The position numbers and the translations under genes are program-made. From the NCBI GenBank assembly GCA_941918925.1, contig OW799233.1, positions 141,176,223 through 141,240,222 of the forward strand: DNA of 64,000 bases. Reading direction: 5' to 3'. The notes below the pieces were generated by a model that ran no database searches, was not told the DNA's origin, and was given only the letters and a program-made list of their open reading frames with translations. Positions 47,216-59,931 of the stretch are shown in pieces; the first letter of the stretch is position 1, and every line of letters starts with the position of its first letter. Source of the DNA: Phyto melanocephala (taxonomy: Eukaryota; Arthropoda; Insecta; Diptera; Rhinophoridae).

Positions 47216-48335
47216 TGCTATAATGCTCTAGTTTTCAAATATTTTTGTTGATATTCAAACCAAAAAAATATAGTGGACAAAACCTTGTGTGCTGTCGTAT
47301 CAAATCATAAAAATACGTTAAACGGCAGCGAGCCAGCTAAGCCAAGAAGCCCATAGTTTTTGGTAGCCGCCCGTCGCTATTTTTCATATATAATTGACCA
47401 CAACTTTTTTTAATGACGAATTAAGTCCGTCATTATCAACTTCACTTTAATCACGTATTAATATCTGATTGTCATTTAAAATAAGTTCGCTCTCATTTAA
47501 TTTGATGTCTATCTGTTAACCTTGTCTGCAAATTCCATATTTACTTAACCCTTTCTTTGCGTTTTGTCGGTCAATGTCTCAATACCACACTCATATGTAA
47601 TTTAAGACTACTGTTTATGTTATGTTACAAGTTAATGAAATTACAATTTGGGGAATCAAAGTATTTATTTTCAAATTTGTCTTTCTCTTTCCTAATGTTT
47701 TTAAATAACTTTAAGCGATTATTACTCTTAAAATACTGAACCAATTTTAAAAAGATTAAGATTGCAGGAAAAATTCCTTTCAAATGGTATATTTTCTTTA
47801 TCAAAATCGGTTGCATATATATAGCGCAAACTGCGAATAAAAAATCTACTTTAATATTAATATATAAGATATTGAAAGAATTTAGCGAAAATGAAAAAAA
47901 AACAAAAAATATATTGATATGCAAAAATTTTTCATATTACAATTTCATCCTGATATAGTAAATATTTAGATTCATAGCAATGTTTGAACTGTTTTAATAT
48001 AATTTATAATTATGTCGCTGTGACCAGATGATATTAATAATAAAATATTTATAGACTTATATGCCGATTATAGTAATAACCGAAAGTCTGATATTTCAGA
48101 GCTCAACTGGGTATCAATTCTCGTTCTATGAAATGAAAAGTTTTTGTGTGTCATATCATATAGTGCCATCATACCCTATACATAAGCTATACAAAAACTT
48201 TTTCATTTCACAGTTTTACAAGAATTAAGCCCCTGCTAACTTTAAGCGGTAAGGTGTGATTATATTATATTTTATTTTAAAATTGCTTTTTTTACAATTA
48301 TTTAATTTTTATATGAAAATTTGTTTCAGTGCTTT
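47216..48335. other. AT-rich spacer
   Basis: This lies upstream of the cuticle-type gene. Overlapping open frames on both strands at 47557-47924 are AT-rich chance frames. No promoter was identified. Confidence 0.4.
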
Positions 48336-49047
48336 TATTATACCCTTCACACAGTGAAGAAGGGTGTATATAGGTTTGTCATTCCGTGTGAAATTTCTAC
48401 AATTTTCATTTCCGACCCCATAAAGTATATATTTTCTGAAAGCTTATGAATAGGGGAGTCGATAAAGCTCTAACAGTCTGTCCGTCTGACCGTCTGTCCG
48501 TGTGTATGTTGAAATCAACTTTTTGAAGCCCCCCGAGGTAAGGTATTAAAATATCAGAAATATTCGGGAGTAGATCGGTATTGAAAATCAGAAACATCGG
48601 TAGATAAACAACTGAGATATGAGCAAAAACCCACGACCACCTCGATTTTTTTTTTCACAAAAACAACATTACAACAACAACATACATACATACAAACGTG
48701 TATACTGGTTAGAGAAAACGTGGCATCGAATCCCAGCCGAGCCAAAAAAAAAAAATTTTTTTTATTTTTTTATTTTTTGTTTAATATATTATTTATATTT
48801 TTATTATTATTTTTTAAAATTTTTTTTATATTTTTTTTTTATATTTATTATATATATTTTAATTATTTTAATTATTTTTTTTTATTTTTTTTTATTTTTT
48901 TTTATTTTTTTTTTTAACATACATACTTAAATTTATAATTTTACAATTGGATGAATGGTGATACAAACTACTGTTATTGTATGACTACACGTTGTGAAGG
49001 GTATGAAAGATTCGGCACGGCCGAATATTGCGCTCTTACTTGTTTTT
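48336..49047 (-). mobile_element. INE-1-like element, TATACCCTTCAC subtype
   Basis: It runs from TATACCCTTCACACAGTG to GATTCGGCACGGCCGAATAT and CTCTTACTTGTTTT. It includes an inverted CAGACGGA-type stretch near 48478-48505, the tRNA-like motif GTGGCATCGAATCCCAGCCG at 48720-48739 and a long T-rich low-complexity tract. It is well preserved compared with the copies at 1436 and 44693. Confidence 0.75.
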
Positions 49048-51757
49048 ATATAGAAATCTATATTTTAACGAAAATAAAGAATCAAAAGTGGAAATTTTTT
49101 ACTCTCTTTAATTTTACAAGCTTTTTTCTTAGATTTTGTGCTTTTAAAAGTTCAAAGTTGACAACGCTGTTTATGTGTTTGGTAAAAAAACAAAAACAAA
49201 GGAAAGTGTTAGAACTTAAAATCCCGTTTGAAAGAAGTTTTATTTATTCTTTTTTAATTTGGTGTTCACAGTTTATGGGATTTATTTTGAAATTGAAGAT
49301 TGATTTTCCTAACATAAAACTTTATGTGGACTAGCAAAGCGGTATCAATTACAAAGATAAAGATAATTAAGGTTATTCTGTCGACGATATTTTTGCAGTA
49401 ATGATACTTAAGATCGGATTTACTAATATAAATAATTTATACCAACAATTAAAAGGGCGGAAGAGGTTCGCGATTTACCAAAAACAAAGGTTTCCTAAAG
49501 TTAAAATTTTTTATTTATTATTCAGTTTTTATACGCCCTAAATTAAGTATTCAATACTGTGTTTTATTTTAAATATATAATAGATTTTTTGAAGCTTTAA
49601 ATAATCTTAGTTTATGGTTACAAGGTGAACAAATTAACATTTTGTTATTCATGCATAAAAATACGTTATAGAAAAGTCGGTTTCTTACATACTCTTCTCT
49701 TCCAATACAAAATGAAACCGTGGATAGAAATTATGTACAAATTAATTGATTAATTTATAACACCCGTTGTATTTATTATGTATCATTTAAAGAAATAAAA
49801 TTTTGTATATTTGTGGACAGTTAGTTTTTATTTAAACGAGTGCTGTTTAAATGATTAAACGCAATAATAAATGTAAAAAATATAGAGAAAGAGAATTGTA
49901 GTATTTGGAAGTACAAGCTTAAAAAATTAAAGTGAAAGAATAAATTCATTAAGACTTCGTACAAAGAGTATATTTTGGAAAAATTTTGCATTTTTTGTCT
50001 TCCCAGGCATTCATATTAGATTGACAGCATGAAAATTATTACATCATTTGTAACAAAAAGAGATTCATGACATGTGGCAATGTAAAAATCCTTGGAAATA
50101 TTTGCCATTTCACCATAAAAAGAATAACAATAAGCAAATCGTTTAATTTTATTATCAAAATTCCTACTGTGTGTGTAACGACTTTCGTAAATTACGTGCT
50201 TTTTATGTTCGTTATAATCGGCCTACCTAACAGGTTATTCAAGCTGTTGTGGCCAGAGGCAGTTCAAGTGCTAATTCATTCCAAAAGTTTCCCAAAAGGA
50301 AAAAATTGGACTTAGTTTGCACGTAGTTTTAACTGCGTTGGCAACTTTTTTTTTAAATCACTAAATATGGACTCAAAATTGCTAGAAAAAAACTAGATCG
50401 CAAACTTTCTGCATTTTTCAGAATTTGTTTTAAATTTTTGAGATAAACCCTTTTAATTGTTTAAAAATAACTAAGACTCCTTGAGAAATTTAAATTCAAG
50501 CAAAAGAATTTTGAAAGGAAGGGAACTCTAAACTTGTTTTTTTTTTTTGAGGCTTAACATATTTTTTCCCCAAATTCTAAAAAAATTTGAAAAATAACTA
50601 AATTTTTAAGGTATGACTGACATTATTTGAAAAAAATAATAAAAAATGTTTAAAGTCTTTTATAGCAAAAAATAAAAAGAAATATAAATCTGTTTCCAGC
50701 ATGATCGTCTCATTAATACTGCACCAAAATGTTTTTCGTAACTTACACGATAAAGAATTTTTTAAAAATCTTTATATGTTTTTTCGAGTGGGTCTGTAAA
50801 ATCGCTGGTCTTCCCGCTAATAGCTAAAACGTGATTTTGCCTACTAAGGCATTTTTAAAAATGCTAAATTTGATTTAAAAAAATAGCTTAATTCTTATCA
50901 TTGGATTTAAAAAAGATAGTGCCACATGTCACACTATTTTTTGTGGAGATGCGTAAAGTGTCTCGTATACACAATTCCAGCATTGGAAGACAATTGCTGT
51001 TATTTAGAACTCACAAATCGACCGACTACTACGTAGCTGCTTGCAACATTTTTTTTTTAATTTTGAATATCAAAACATCTAAAAAATTACCCATTACAAT
51101 AACATTACCGATACAACTTTACAAGGGTTTGTAAATTGGACAAATAAATTAAGTTTAAGAAAATATATGTAAGTAATAAACTTTAAATTGTTTCTCAAGA
51201 AATAAAAACAAGTTAATGACAAAATAGTCTGCATAAAGATTCTTATCTAATCTTTGTATGTAAAATAACTGGTATTTTTTAAGAATAAGTAATAAAATTA
51301 AAATATAACTTGCGAGAAAACCTTTTGTTAAAAAACAACAATGCTTAAAAATAAATTGTATTTTAAAAATTTGTATAATTTAATATGAAAAAGATGTGTT
51401 TCCAATGTATTTAACAATTATACGACAGAAGAAACCTAATTACTAAACAATTTTATAAAATTTATTAATTTCGGCTCTAATAATAATACATTTTCATAGC
51501 TTTTACTAACTGCAATATAATTTAATTTTAATATGTTTTGGTGCAAGGAAAATTAAATAAATATTTCACAAACAGTTTTGGACAAACTTAACTAATTAAG
51601 AAGCATCATATAAATGATTAAAAATTTTAACTGGTTGTGCAAATAAGCAGTTGATGTTGTTTTTTAAAAACAAAAGAAAATAAAAGAAATAATATTTAAA
51701 TACAAATAACAAATGTTATAAGAAATTTTTAAATAAATGCTTAAAAACGATTGTAAA
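49048..51757. other. AT-rich spacer, nothing recognised
   Basis: Several 60-130 codon frames exist (for example 48951-49334, 50067-50315, 50901-51134), but all are AT-driven and show no domain, splice pattern or compositional shift that would support a gene. Confidence 0.4.
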
Positions 51758-52010
51758 CATGTATGTATGTGTGTATGTATGCATGTATGTAAGTATGTAT
51801 GTGTGTATGTATGTATGCATGTATGTATGTTTGTGTGTATGTATGTATGTTTGTGTGTATGTATGTATGTATGTATGTATGTATGTATGTATGTATGTAT
51901 GTATGTATGTATGTATGTATGTATGTATGTATGTATGTATGTATGTATGTATGTATGTATGAATGTATGTATGTATGTAAGTATGTATATGTGTATGTAT
52001 GTATGTATAT
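51758..52010. repeat. TATG tetranucleotide microsatellite, about 250 bp
   Basis: An almost continuous (TATG)n tract, perfect from about 51854 to 51960, with interruptions such as TGTG, GCATG and AAGTATG on its left side. It is open in all frames because the tetramer contains no stop on either strand. These frames are not genes. Confidence 0.95.
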
Positions 52011-53260
52011 GGGCCACAAGCAATCCACCAACCAAATTAATTTATAAATAAAACCAACTTAATTTTTTTTAAGGAAATATATATGTATGTATATAATAGA
52101 ATAGGAATATATACATATATAGGAAATATATAATTTTCTAAGTATACATAACTAGTAAATATATACAAAAGCTTATTTCAATAATACAAAAATTATAACG
52201 AAATCCTTTCCTACCTCTGATAAATTTATACAATATATTCAAATTGAAATTAGGTATAGAATGTTTGGTTCATTCATTGTAAATTGATTTTTTTTAAGTC
52301 TTCTTTCTATAACTTAAAATCAATTTCACATTATGCCTTCAAACAAATAAAAATATTAAATTTTGCAATTAAAAATCATTGTAAGATCTGTAACGTGCAT
52401 AACGATTACAAATGTATTGTGTTTTCTTTTATCTGCAATACACTGGTATGGGAACGGTTAACTAATCTGACCCGTTCTTTATTTTAAACGCATTCTCATT
52501 AAGTTTCTTTTCTTTCGCAAATTTAAATTTAGCACACTGATAGATAACAACCTCGATTAACACATAGGCTACCTTTCCATTATCCCATAACTACGCAGAA
52601 GAAGTCAAGGCACACGCTAGTATCCAAAAATTTATTTCGTAAAATTTAAAGAAAATTTTGTATATTTTGAAAAAATATGTCAAAAACATAGCGTATGTAA
52701 AACGCTGATTCCTGATTTGGATGGTTGTAACTTTTTAGGTTAATCAAATATTTACATGACAATTACTTAAAGTTTTTTTTTAATTTTATCTGCGTCTAGG
52801 TCAAGTAATAAGAAGTACAAAAAAGACAGCCAATAAATTTATATATTTTTTCTCTTATCTAAATATCTCTTTAACTATAGAAGGTAACTTACACATGTAA
52901 GCTTATTTTTTTAAAGATAGTTTGAGCAGCTATTTTACCTTAGTGTAAAACTATATTTAAATTCCGGTAAAAAATTAATTTTTGCATTTTTTTTTTTCTA
53001 AAATTATGTAACATCTTCCGAGTCACGCTTATTCTTTCTCACTTTCATCAGTGGGTCGTGCGACTCCATGGCAAATCATATAAAACTCAGCTCTTACTTA
53101 AAAAAAAATTTTCTCAAACAAGCAAGCACACCAAAACATAAAATTCATTCATAAAACAAATTTATATTTATTCATAAATTCATTTATAAACATAAACAAT
53201 GAATTAGTAAAAGTTACTAACACTAAAAAAACAATTTGTTAAAAAAATAATAAAATTGTG
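52011..53260. other. AT-rich spacer
   Basis: Nothing recognised. A short inverted pair, GAGTCACG and CGTGCGACTC (about 53020-53067), is too brief to interpret. Confidence 0.35.
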
Positions 53261-53261
53261 T

Positions 53262-54389
53262 TTATTTATGTGCCTTTGGAAAAAATTTAAAATGTGCGAG
53301 TACTGTGCTCGTTTAAAAAAATAAAATGCGACAACATATTTTGGCGGCAAATATTTTACTATAAAATTGTCTTATTCTGTTTTTACACGGTTTTGATTTA
53401 AACAAAATTGAAAACAAACAAATATAATATTTTTACACGATTTTATTCCATTTAGCACGATTCAAAATCTTTTGGGCTTACATTTTTGTTGGTTGAATTT
53501 AACTTTAACGAAATATGTTCATATCACAAATTTAGGGGAATTCCCTTTATGTGGATACAAAAAAATTTACTGATCAGAGCAACTGCATACAATAAAATTT
53601 ATTTGTGACAGCAACTATTTAGAATGTGGTAATATTTTCTGTTTGCTAAAGGAATTTTTTATAGGCAAATTTGATTTTCCAACGTTATATTAAGTTTAAT
53701 TTTTAATTAATTAAGATAAAAGGTAGTCAGTTATTTAAATTTTTTTTTTAATTTTGTTTAATATTTTATGTATCCCTAAAAGAAAATGTCGAAAACTACA
53801 AAAACTAAAACGTAAACCCATTACTTTGGAAACCAAAATCGAAATGGAGAACGCTCAACGCTCTAGAACAAAACTATCTGTTAAATCTTTATCACACACT
53901 AAAGATTCTTTAAAAAAAATGGAAAAAGCACTCATAATAAAATTGAATAACCTATTCTTTTTGGTAACAACCTAGCTGTTTTACATAATTGTTTTTAGTT
54001 CTTGAACTTGTCATAAATTTTTTCTACATTACTTTTAAGCTTAGAGTGCATATCCTTTTTTTTTTTCTTTAATAACTATGCTTGTGTAAAAGCACATTAT
54101 ATATGTGATTGAATAATATAAACTTGAATAGTTGTTTTTAAAAAATCCTTGTATTTTATTAATTTCAATAGGTTTTAGAGATAAGGAACCAATCACCTAC
54201 TTTGCGTACGATCAATGTCTTTTTTTACACTGTAAAAACAGAATTAGGTGTATTTATCTTTTTTCAAGAATTAGTTTTTATATGCCTTGGGAAAAATGTA
54301 ACATGTGCGAGTACTGTGCGTCACGTATTTTAAAAAAATACGAAATTTTTGGCGGCAAATATTATACTTTAGAAATTTCATGGATTTAG
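53262..54389 (+). other. Duplicated segment with a Cys-containing coding-like motif (unrecognised)
   Basis: Two segments about 1 kb apart, near 53268-53362 and 54283-54372, share ATGTGCGAGTACTGTGC and TTGGCGGCAAATATT. Their translations are parallel: MCLWKKFKMCEYCA...YFGGKYFTIKLS and YMPWEKCNMCEYCA...IFGGKYYTLEIS. The second lies in an open frame starting after an acceptor-like TTTCAATAG at about 54171 (GFRDKEPITYFAYDQC). Between them a basic frame at 53754-53975 reads KRKPITLETKIEMENAQRSR. Conservation at amino-acid level suggests real or recently real coding sequence, perhaps of a transposon or a fast-evolving gene. I do not recognise the family. Confidence 0.35.
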
Positions 54390-55708
54390 TTTTTGTGTGC
54401 GTTATTATTTAAAAGCACACTTTAGCTTTTAAAATTACTTCTGTTTTTTGTAGCATAAGGCACGAAATTTTTGGATCAATTAATTTGCAAGAAATACCCG
54501 TAAAAAATATATTTTTATGTCATTTAAAAGTGCACCAAAATACAACTAAAAGCTATGTATAACTTGAAGATATAAGTATATCTTTTGAGAGACCAAACGC
54601 TTTAAATTTTTTAATCTAAAAATGCGTACGATTGAAGCGTTCATCACACAGGATTTACCCATATGTTGATTTAATTTAATTTATTAAAGATAATTTAATC
54701 ATTAAATGCATAATTAGTTAACGCATGTTTGCGAATCTTAATTGTTGTTATTAAAAATCTCTACAATTTTAATTTTATCAAACTACTGTAGCTTTTCCAA
54801 ATTTATAAAAATTAAAAACAAATCATAAACTGTTTGTTAAAAAAATTGTATAAATAATATCGTTATCAGAGCTGTAAACTAACTATTAAATTTAAATTAA
54901 TTTCACAATGAAATAACATACTTTCAATGCATTCACTTGGCCCAAAATAAGAATTGAATTCAAATATGAATGAATTCATCATAAATAAAAGTGCATTTGT
55001 TTTATCTAAAAATTTTAAATTAAATTAAATTTTAAATTAATTCATTATTTTTTTTAGTTATAGTAACAAGCTGTATTTTAAATGGTCTACTAATTGCAGT
55101 TAGTTTGAGATATTCAAGATTTAAAATCAGTAATTGACACCGTTATAAGTATGTTATATGATAAACGTCTTCACAAAGTGGTCATGATTATAAGTTTATT
55201 TTATTTTCTGTTTTAGATTTTTACATTCGTTGTATGTTACTAAATTTATCTATTACAAAGGACGAAGAAAATTTGATGTGACATGTAGTCAACATCTTGT
55301 CACAGCATTAACCTTTAACTACGGAGGTAAAACTTTTGTACATAGCCAGTGACGTGGTGGTAAATTTTACCCCTTTGAATTTTACTAAATATTTTAAGAA
55401 AACAAAATTTTTATACAACTTTTTGCTTTTTTAAGTTAACAGACAACGTTTCCAAAGTTAAAGCCGTAACAAAATAAAAAGTTGATAATTCTTTAGTTAA
55501 CATAACAGGCACTATATTTCACAGCTTTTTTTTAACATAAAAAAATAGTACATTTTTAATTAAAAACAAGTAAGAGCACTATATTCGGCTGTGCCGAATC
55601 TTTTATACCCACCACCAATTTTGTGTACATTTAAAGCACAATAATTATTATTTTGTTAATCGCTTGGAATAATCTCTTTATAATAAAATATACATCACTT
55701 TCTTTGTA

Positions 55709-56197
55709 GAGGGTGGTTAAATTTTAAATTTAAAACAGAGGCCGAATTACGGCACTCGAACGTGATCGAAATTTGAAAACTCCTATTAGAATCTATATAC
55801 CTAAAGCACAGCATACTCGATCGTTCGAGTAAAATTTCGATCGATATGGAATGCCGTAATTCGGCCCCAGGTCTGTATAAAATGTTAGAACATCTATGAA
55901 TACCTTCTAAATTCATTAAATGAGAAGCATTGCTGTTTATCGCGATAGTGTGGCAAAAAAACAGTCAACTTCGACTCATCATCGTGCCAAACAATTGAGC
56001 ATCAGCAATGTTATTTAAAATTTGGACTATCGGATCGAGGTGTGCCGTTGAGGTCGCGGGGCCATTTGGCCGATATTTTGTTCCATACATAATTGAACCA
56101 TACAAATATTTTCATTAAAAAAGAAATGATAATAATTTCCTAAATAATTTGTGTTTTATTCAAAATCAACATCGGCCCTTAAAATTTAACCACCCAT
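55709..56197 (+). mobile_element. Mariner-type nonautonomous element (second copy of the 32713 family)
   Basis: Left end GAGGGTGGTTAAATTTTAA; right end, inverted, AATGGGTGGTTAAATTTTAA; TA flanks at 55707-55708 and 56198-56199. It sits at the same position inside the INE-1-like element as the copy at 32713, after CTTTCTTTG. It has lost the segment corresponding to about 32731-32975 and gained a MITE at 55739. Confidence 0.7.
55739..55867. mobile_element. 129-bp MITE with CAG target duplication (Harbinger-like)
   Basis: Ends are AGGCCGAATTACGGCA and, inverted, GGGCCGAATTACGGCA; similarity extends inward through GATCGAAATTT. It is flanked by CAG (55736-55738 and 55868-55870). The uninterrupted version AAAACAGGTCTGTATAAAAT is present at about 32995 in the sister element, which proves the insertion and its 3-bp duplication. 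Confidence 0.85.
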
Positions 56198-58749
56198 TAT
56201 AACTTGGATATGCTGGTAAAATGTTTTCGTAAATTAAGTGTTTCAGTGAAAATGGGCGTTAAAGTAAGCGTGTCAATAAAATTTCTGCTAATAAATACAA
56301 CTTAGATATTTCAATATAGTCCGTAATTCTTCCAAAATATTTATTCATTGAGAAATTATATGAATTTGAAATAAAGCATTATATAGGATGTGTGCGTAAT
56401 AGTGGGCGTGTCACCTAAATTTTCTGGCATAACAATAACATTGACTAGAAGGATTTCCGTAGCAAATTTTATCATCATACCTCTAATTTTGTCGGTTTTA
56501 TGAGCTTTTAAATTTCATTAACAGTAAATAACGTGGAAAGTGAGCGTTATAGTAGGTGTGTCGAAGTTATTTATGCTAATAAATACAATAATAATAATTT
56601 CAATAAAGTCCTTTATTATTCGATTTATAGAGAAATTATAAGAATTTGAGAGAAAACGTTGTATGGGAGGTTGGCGTGTCACATTTATTTTCCGTCAGAA
56701 GAAAGCCTTTGACCAAAAAGCAATTCCTGCAAAATTTCAGAATCGTAGATCTAAATTTGTCACTCTTATTAGGTTTAAAATTTTTAACAAATTGGAAAAT
56801 ACACTGCGCGGTATAAATTTTCGTACATTTTGATCTCTAACTCCCTTCCTAATACATGCATTTAGGCAATTTTTCTTTCTTCCTTATACTTCGATTTAGC
56901 CAATTTTCTATTCCAAACAAACCTTGTGTATAAGACATATTCTGGCAAAATTTGAACCCACTAGCTTTTTCGATGGGACCTCTATCGTGCTTTTAACAGA
57001 CGGACAGACGGACGGACATAGCTAGATCGTCATCAAATAAAACCCCGATTAAGAATATATACATACCATTTTTTGGTGGCGGATATAAAAACTCAAATAC
57101 TTCAAAAAAGCACATTACAAAAAATTTGTTTAGCTCTTTTACTAAAATTTTGCAAAAAATATTTGACCTTGTGTCACAAAAATTGGTCTGCTGATCACGG
57201 TCGGATCGTAACGGGTATACAATGGGGTATAGGGGTATAGAGGAGAGTTTTATCTACTAAATGGTGCTAATTTCTTTTTGTCATCTTATGTTTTCTAGAA
57301 GTTATGGTGTATTAAAAAAAGGAATTTAGGAAAATTTAGACCTAAAGATAAAAAAAAAATTATTTCTAAACATTATAAACTATTTATTTTCATGTACTAA
57401 TGGCTAACAAATTTTAAAATTATACAAAACTTATTTCGTTTGAAAATCTTTTAAAAGTAAAATGTTATAGAACTTTAAAAATCAAAATCTTACTAATAAG
57501 TTTCCCGTTTTAGCAAAATGCTGAGCATGTCTATTTTGAATCACCTTGTGGCCCTTAAAATTTAACCACCCTTTACAAAAGAATAGATAGATAAAAAAAA
57601 ATTTAGTTAAAATATGTATTTTAAATATTCAAATACTTATTTTAAATCTACTGATGCACATTTTTTTTAATATTTTTAAATCTTAAACCTCATTAGACTG
57701 TGTGTACAACTATATGTAAAGTTGGGCACAAATCATTACTCTAGTTAATTTTTGTCAACAAACTTCGGTCATTTTCGTTTTCACAAACCCCTATAAAATT
57801 CCTTTGTAGTTTGTGCAAAAAAATGTTACTAGAGTCATCTAGTGTTCTACGTGATGTTTAGCAAAGACATCATCCTCAGTGTTTGCAAAATGTAGTGGCG
57901 CCTACAACAGATGTCGCCATCTGCAATGAATAAATGCTAATGAATATGACTAATATATTTTTATAAAAATTTAAAAAAAAAAGTGGGCGTGGAACATTTA
58001 TTTTCCGTTATAACGAAGACTTTGACCAAAAAACCATGTTTGCAAAATTTCAGAACCGTACATATAGTTTTGTCAGTTTTATTACGTTTTAAACTTCAAA
58101 TATACACTGAGCGGTATAAATTTTCGTACATTTTGACCTATAACTCCTTTTCTAATGCATAGATTTAAGCAATTTTTGGGGAGAAATATTCTTTTGACTC
58201 GAGAAATATATATTCGAAGTTTCATGACTCTACGTTTATGCGTTTGGACACAATTCCTTTTTTTTCGATGTTTGAAGGACACGGTTTTTTCGACCTATTC
58301 TTGCTTTACGAGCTATAACTCTCTTTCTAAAATTCCGATTTAGCCCATTTTCAATACCAAACAAACCTTGTCTATTAGAAAGATTCTGGCAAAATTTGAG
58401 CCCTTTAGCTTTTTCGGTGCGACCTCTATCGTGCTTTCAACAGACGGACAGACGGACAGACGGACGGACATAGCTAGATCGTCATCAAATCAAACCCCGA
58501 TTCAGAATATATATACTTTATGGGGTCTAAAATGGATATTTCGATGTGTTACAAACGGAATGACAAAATGAATATACCCCCACCATTTTTTTGGTGGCGG
58601 GTATAAAAAAAAAACGAAATAAAAAATTTTAAGAAAAACATAAAGGGCAATTTTCATAGCCAAATAGTATAAAATAATAATAAAATAAAAGGGAACACAA
58701 AAAATATTATAATTGTAAAAAGTACGGATCGACCTTCATCCAGGTTTTT

Positions 58750-59060
58750 TTATTCATTAGACTCCATATTTGCACAATGTACGCATAAACGTTTGCTGCA
58801 ACTCATACAAATTGGCTTATTACAATGCAAGTAAACGTGTGTTGTTTTACGTTTAAGTCTGCTCGGGCATATGTAGCATAATTTCCGAGCTCCAGGATTA
58901 GACGATACTGGAGGTGGAGCTACGGAATCTGGGCCTAAAATTTTGCCAATTATGCTTCGAAATATCCGAGGAAGTCTTTGATTGTGTTGACGTCTTTGTA
59001 GATGTGGTAAGACTAGTTGCCTTGCTAAATTTTTTAAAAAGTCTCTTCTTGAGCTGTTGT
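58750..59060 (-). pseudogene. piggyBac transposase C-terminus with Cys-rich zinc-binding domain
   Basis: The minus strand reads SSRRDFLKNLARQLVLPHLQ, then RLPRIFRSIIGKILGPDS, KLCYICPSRLKRKT, HCNKPICMSC and SKRLCVHC before TAA at 58750-58752. The R..FLK.L...L..PHL helix followed by a C-x2-C ... C-x4-C-x2-C-x4-C-x2-C cluster is the signature of piggyBac transposase C-termini, which bind the element's ends. A stop lies just upstream, and the catalytic DDD region is deleted. Confidence 0.85.
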
Positions 59061-59285
59061 CAAAAAATTACAGCAACGCGGACAAGTGGTAATTTTTACA
59101 CCAGCATGAGCATTCCAGCGCTCACACGTCACCAAATGCATGCAAAACACTACTGAGTTAATAATAAAAACATTTTGAGAAGATACTAAGAGAATAAAAT
59201 TCATAGAGCAAACCATAAGTGAGTTAAATAACAAAAATGTAAAGAGAGGGTAAAATTTACCACCACCTCCGTAGTCAAAGGTTAA

Positions 59286-59931
59286 GCTTTTATAATTTGT
59301 GCGTTCGGTTGTATGTTCACAAGTTATAATTAAGATAAAAAATTTTATCCTATTTACTAAAACTTATTTTATAAAAGTTAAAAACAATTAAAACAAAATT
59401 TTTCGTCTGAGTTAAAAAGATTTTTAAATAATTTTTATTCTATTAAACTAAAAAAATTAATTAAAAAATTAAGTATATTTTCTTAACAATTTAATTATAT
59501 TTTATAAAATAAATGCTTTCGAGAATTTCTAATTTATAATGAATTCATTCGATATTTTAACAAATAAATGAATTTAAAAAATTGAAACCCATTGCGTGAG
59601 CGATTTGCAGTTTATTCAAAAAAATAATTATTCTTTCACAGCTCTGATCAATATAATAGAAATTCTTTAGCCAGAACTATTATTATTTAATATTTTAATT
59701 TTTTTTTTCTGTGTTTGCTGTATTTTTAGCTAAATTATACAAAACCAGCCTAAGCTGAGCCCCAATCAACTCGTCGACTCGTCGCAGAATTCAACGGGGA
59801 TAAAAGCTTGACTTTTTAATCATCTCTTTACTTTCTATTGTCGTTCTGTGACTTGTCGTTTTGTGGTTTTTTTTTTGTAGTTACTTCCTCTGCCTTACTT
59901 TACAAGGTAGCCTTACAGAAACGGCTTATTA
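59286..59931. other. AT-rich spacer
   Basis: No gene seen. Around 59740-59900 the base composition is less AT-rich (AGCCCCAATCAACTCGTCG), but no coding frame or RNA gene is apparent. Confidence 0.4.

Larger units (their letters stand above)
55565..58607 (+). mobile_element. Composite INE-1-like element with two right ends, nested in piggyBac
   Basis: It begins at the hairpin end ACAAGTAAGAGC...ATTCGGCTGTGCCGAAT. A first right end (TTTTTTGGTGGCGGATATAA) occurs at about 57070-57091. It is followed by about 900 bp of unrelated sequence and then a second INE-1-like body with GTGGGCGT text, CAGACGGA repeats (58443-58466) and an intact right end (TTTTTTTGGTGGCGGGTATA). It includes a mariner-type element (55709-56197). 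The whole arrangement recurs inverted at 61052-63752. Confidence 0.75.
55312..59281 (-). mobile_element. piggyBac-type element, defective, with a nested composite element
   Basis: TTAA flanks both sides (55308-55311 and 59282-59285), the piggyBac target duplication. Ends are CCTTTAACTACGGAGGT and, inverted, CCTTTGACTACGGAGGT. Subterminal inverted copies of GTGGTGGTAAATTTTACCC lie at about 55352-55370 and 59248-59266. Without the inserted 55565-58607 segment only about 0.93 kb of piggyBac sequence remains, so most of the transposase gene is gone. Confidence 0.85.

Noticed and set aside
51664..52051. Overlapping long open frames on both strands rich in Tyr/Val/Cys/Met or His/Thr/Ile
   Set aside because: They are translations of a TATG microsatellite, which has no stop codon in any frame.
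55695..55916. 73-codon minus-strand frame
   Set aside because: It spans the 129-bp MITE and its mariner host, so the frame is accidental.
58914..59156. 80-codon plus-strand frame
   Set aside because: It is antisense to the piggyBac C-terminal domain, which is the meaningful strand.
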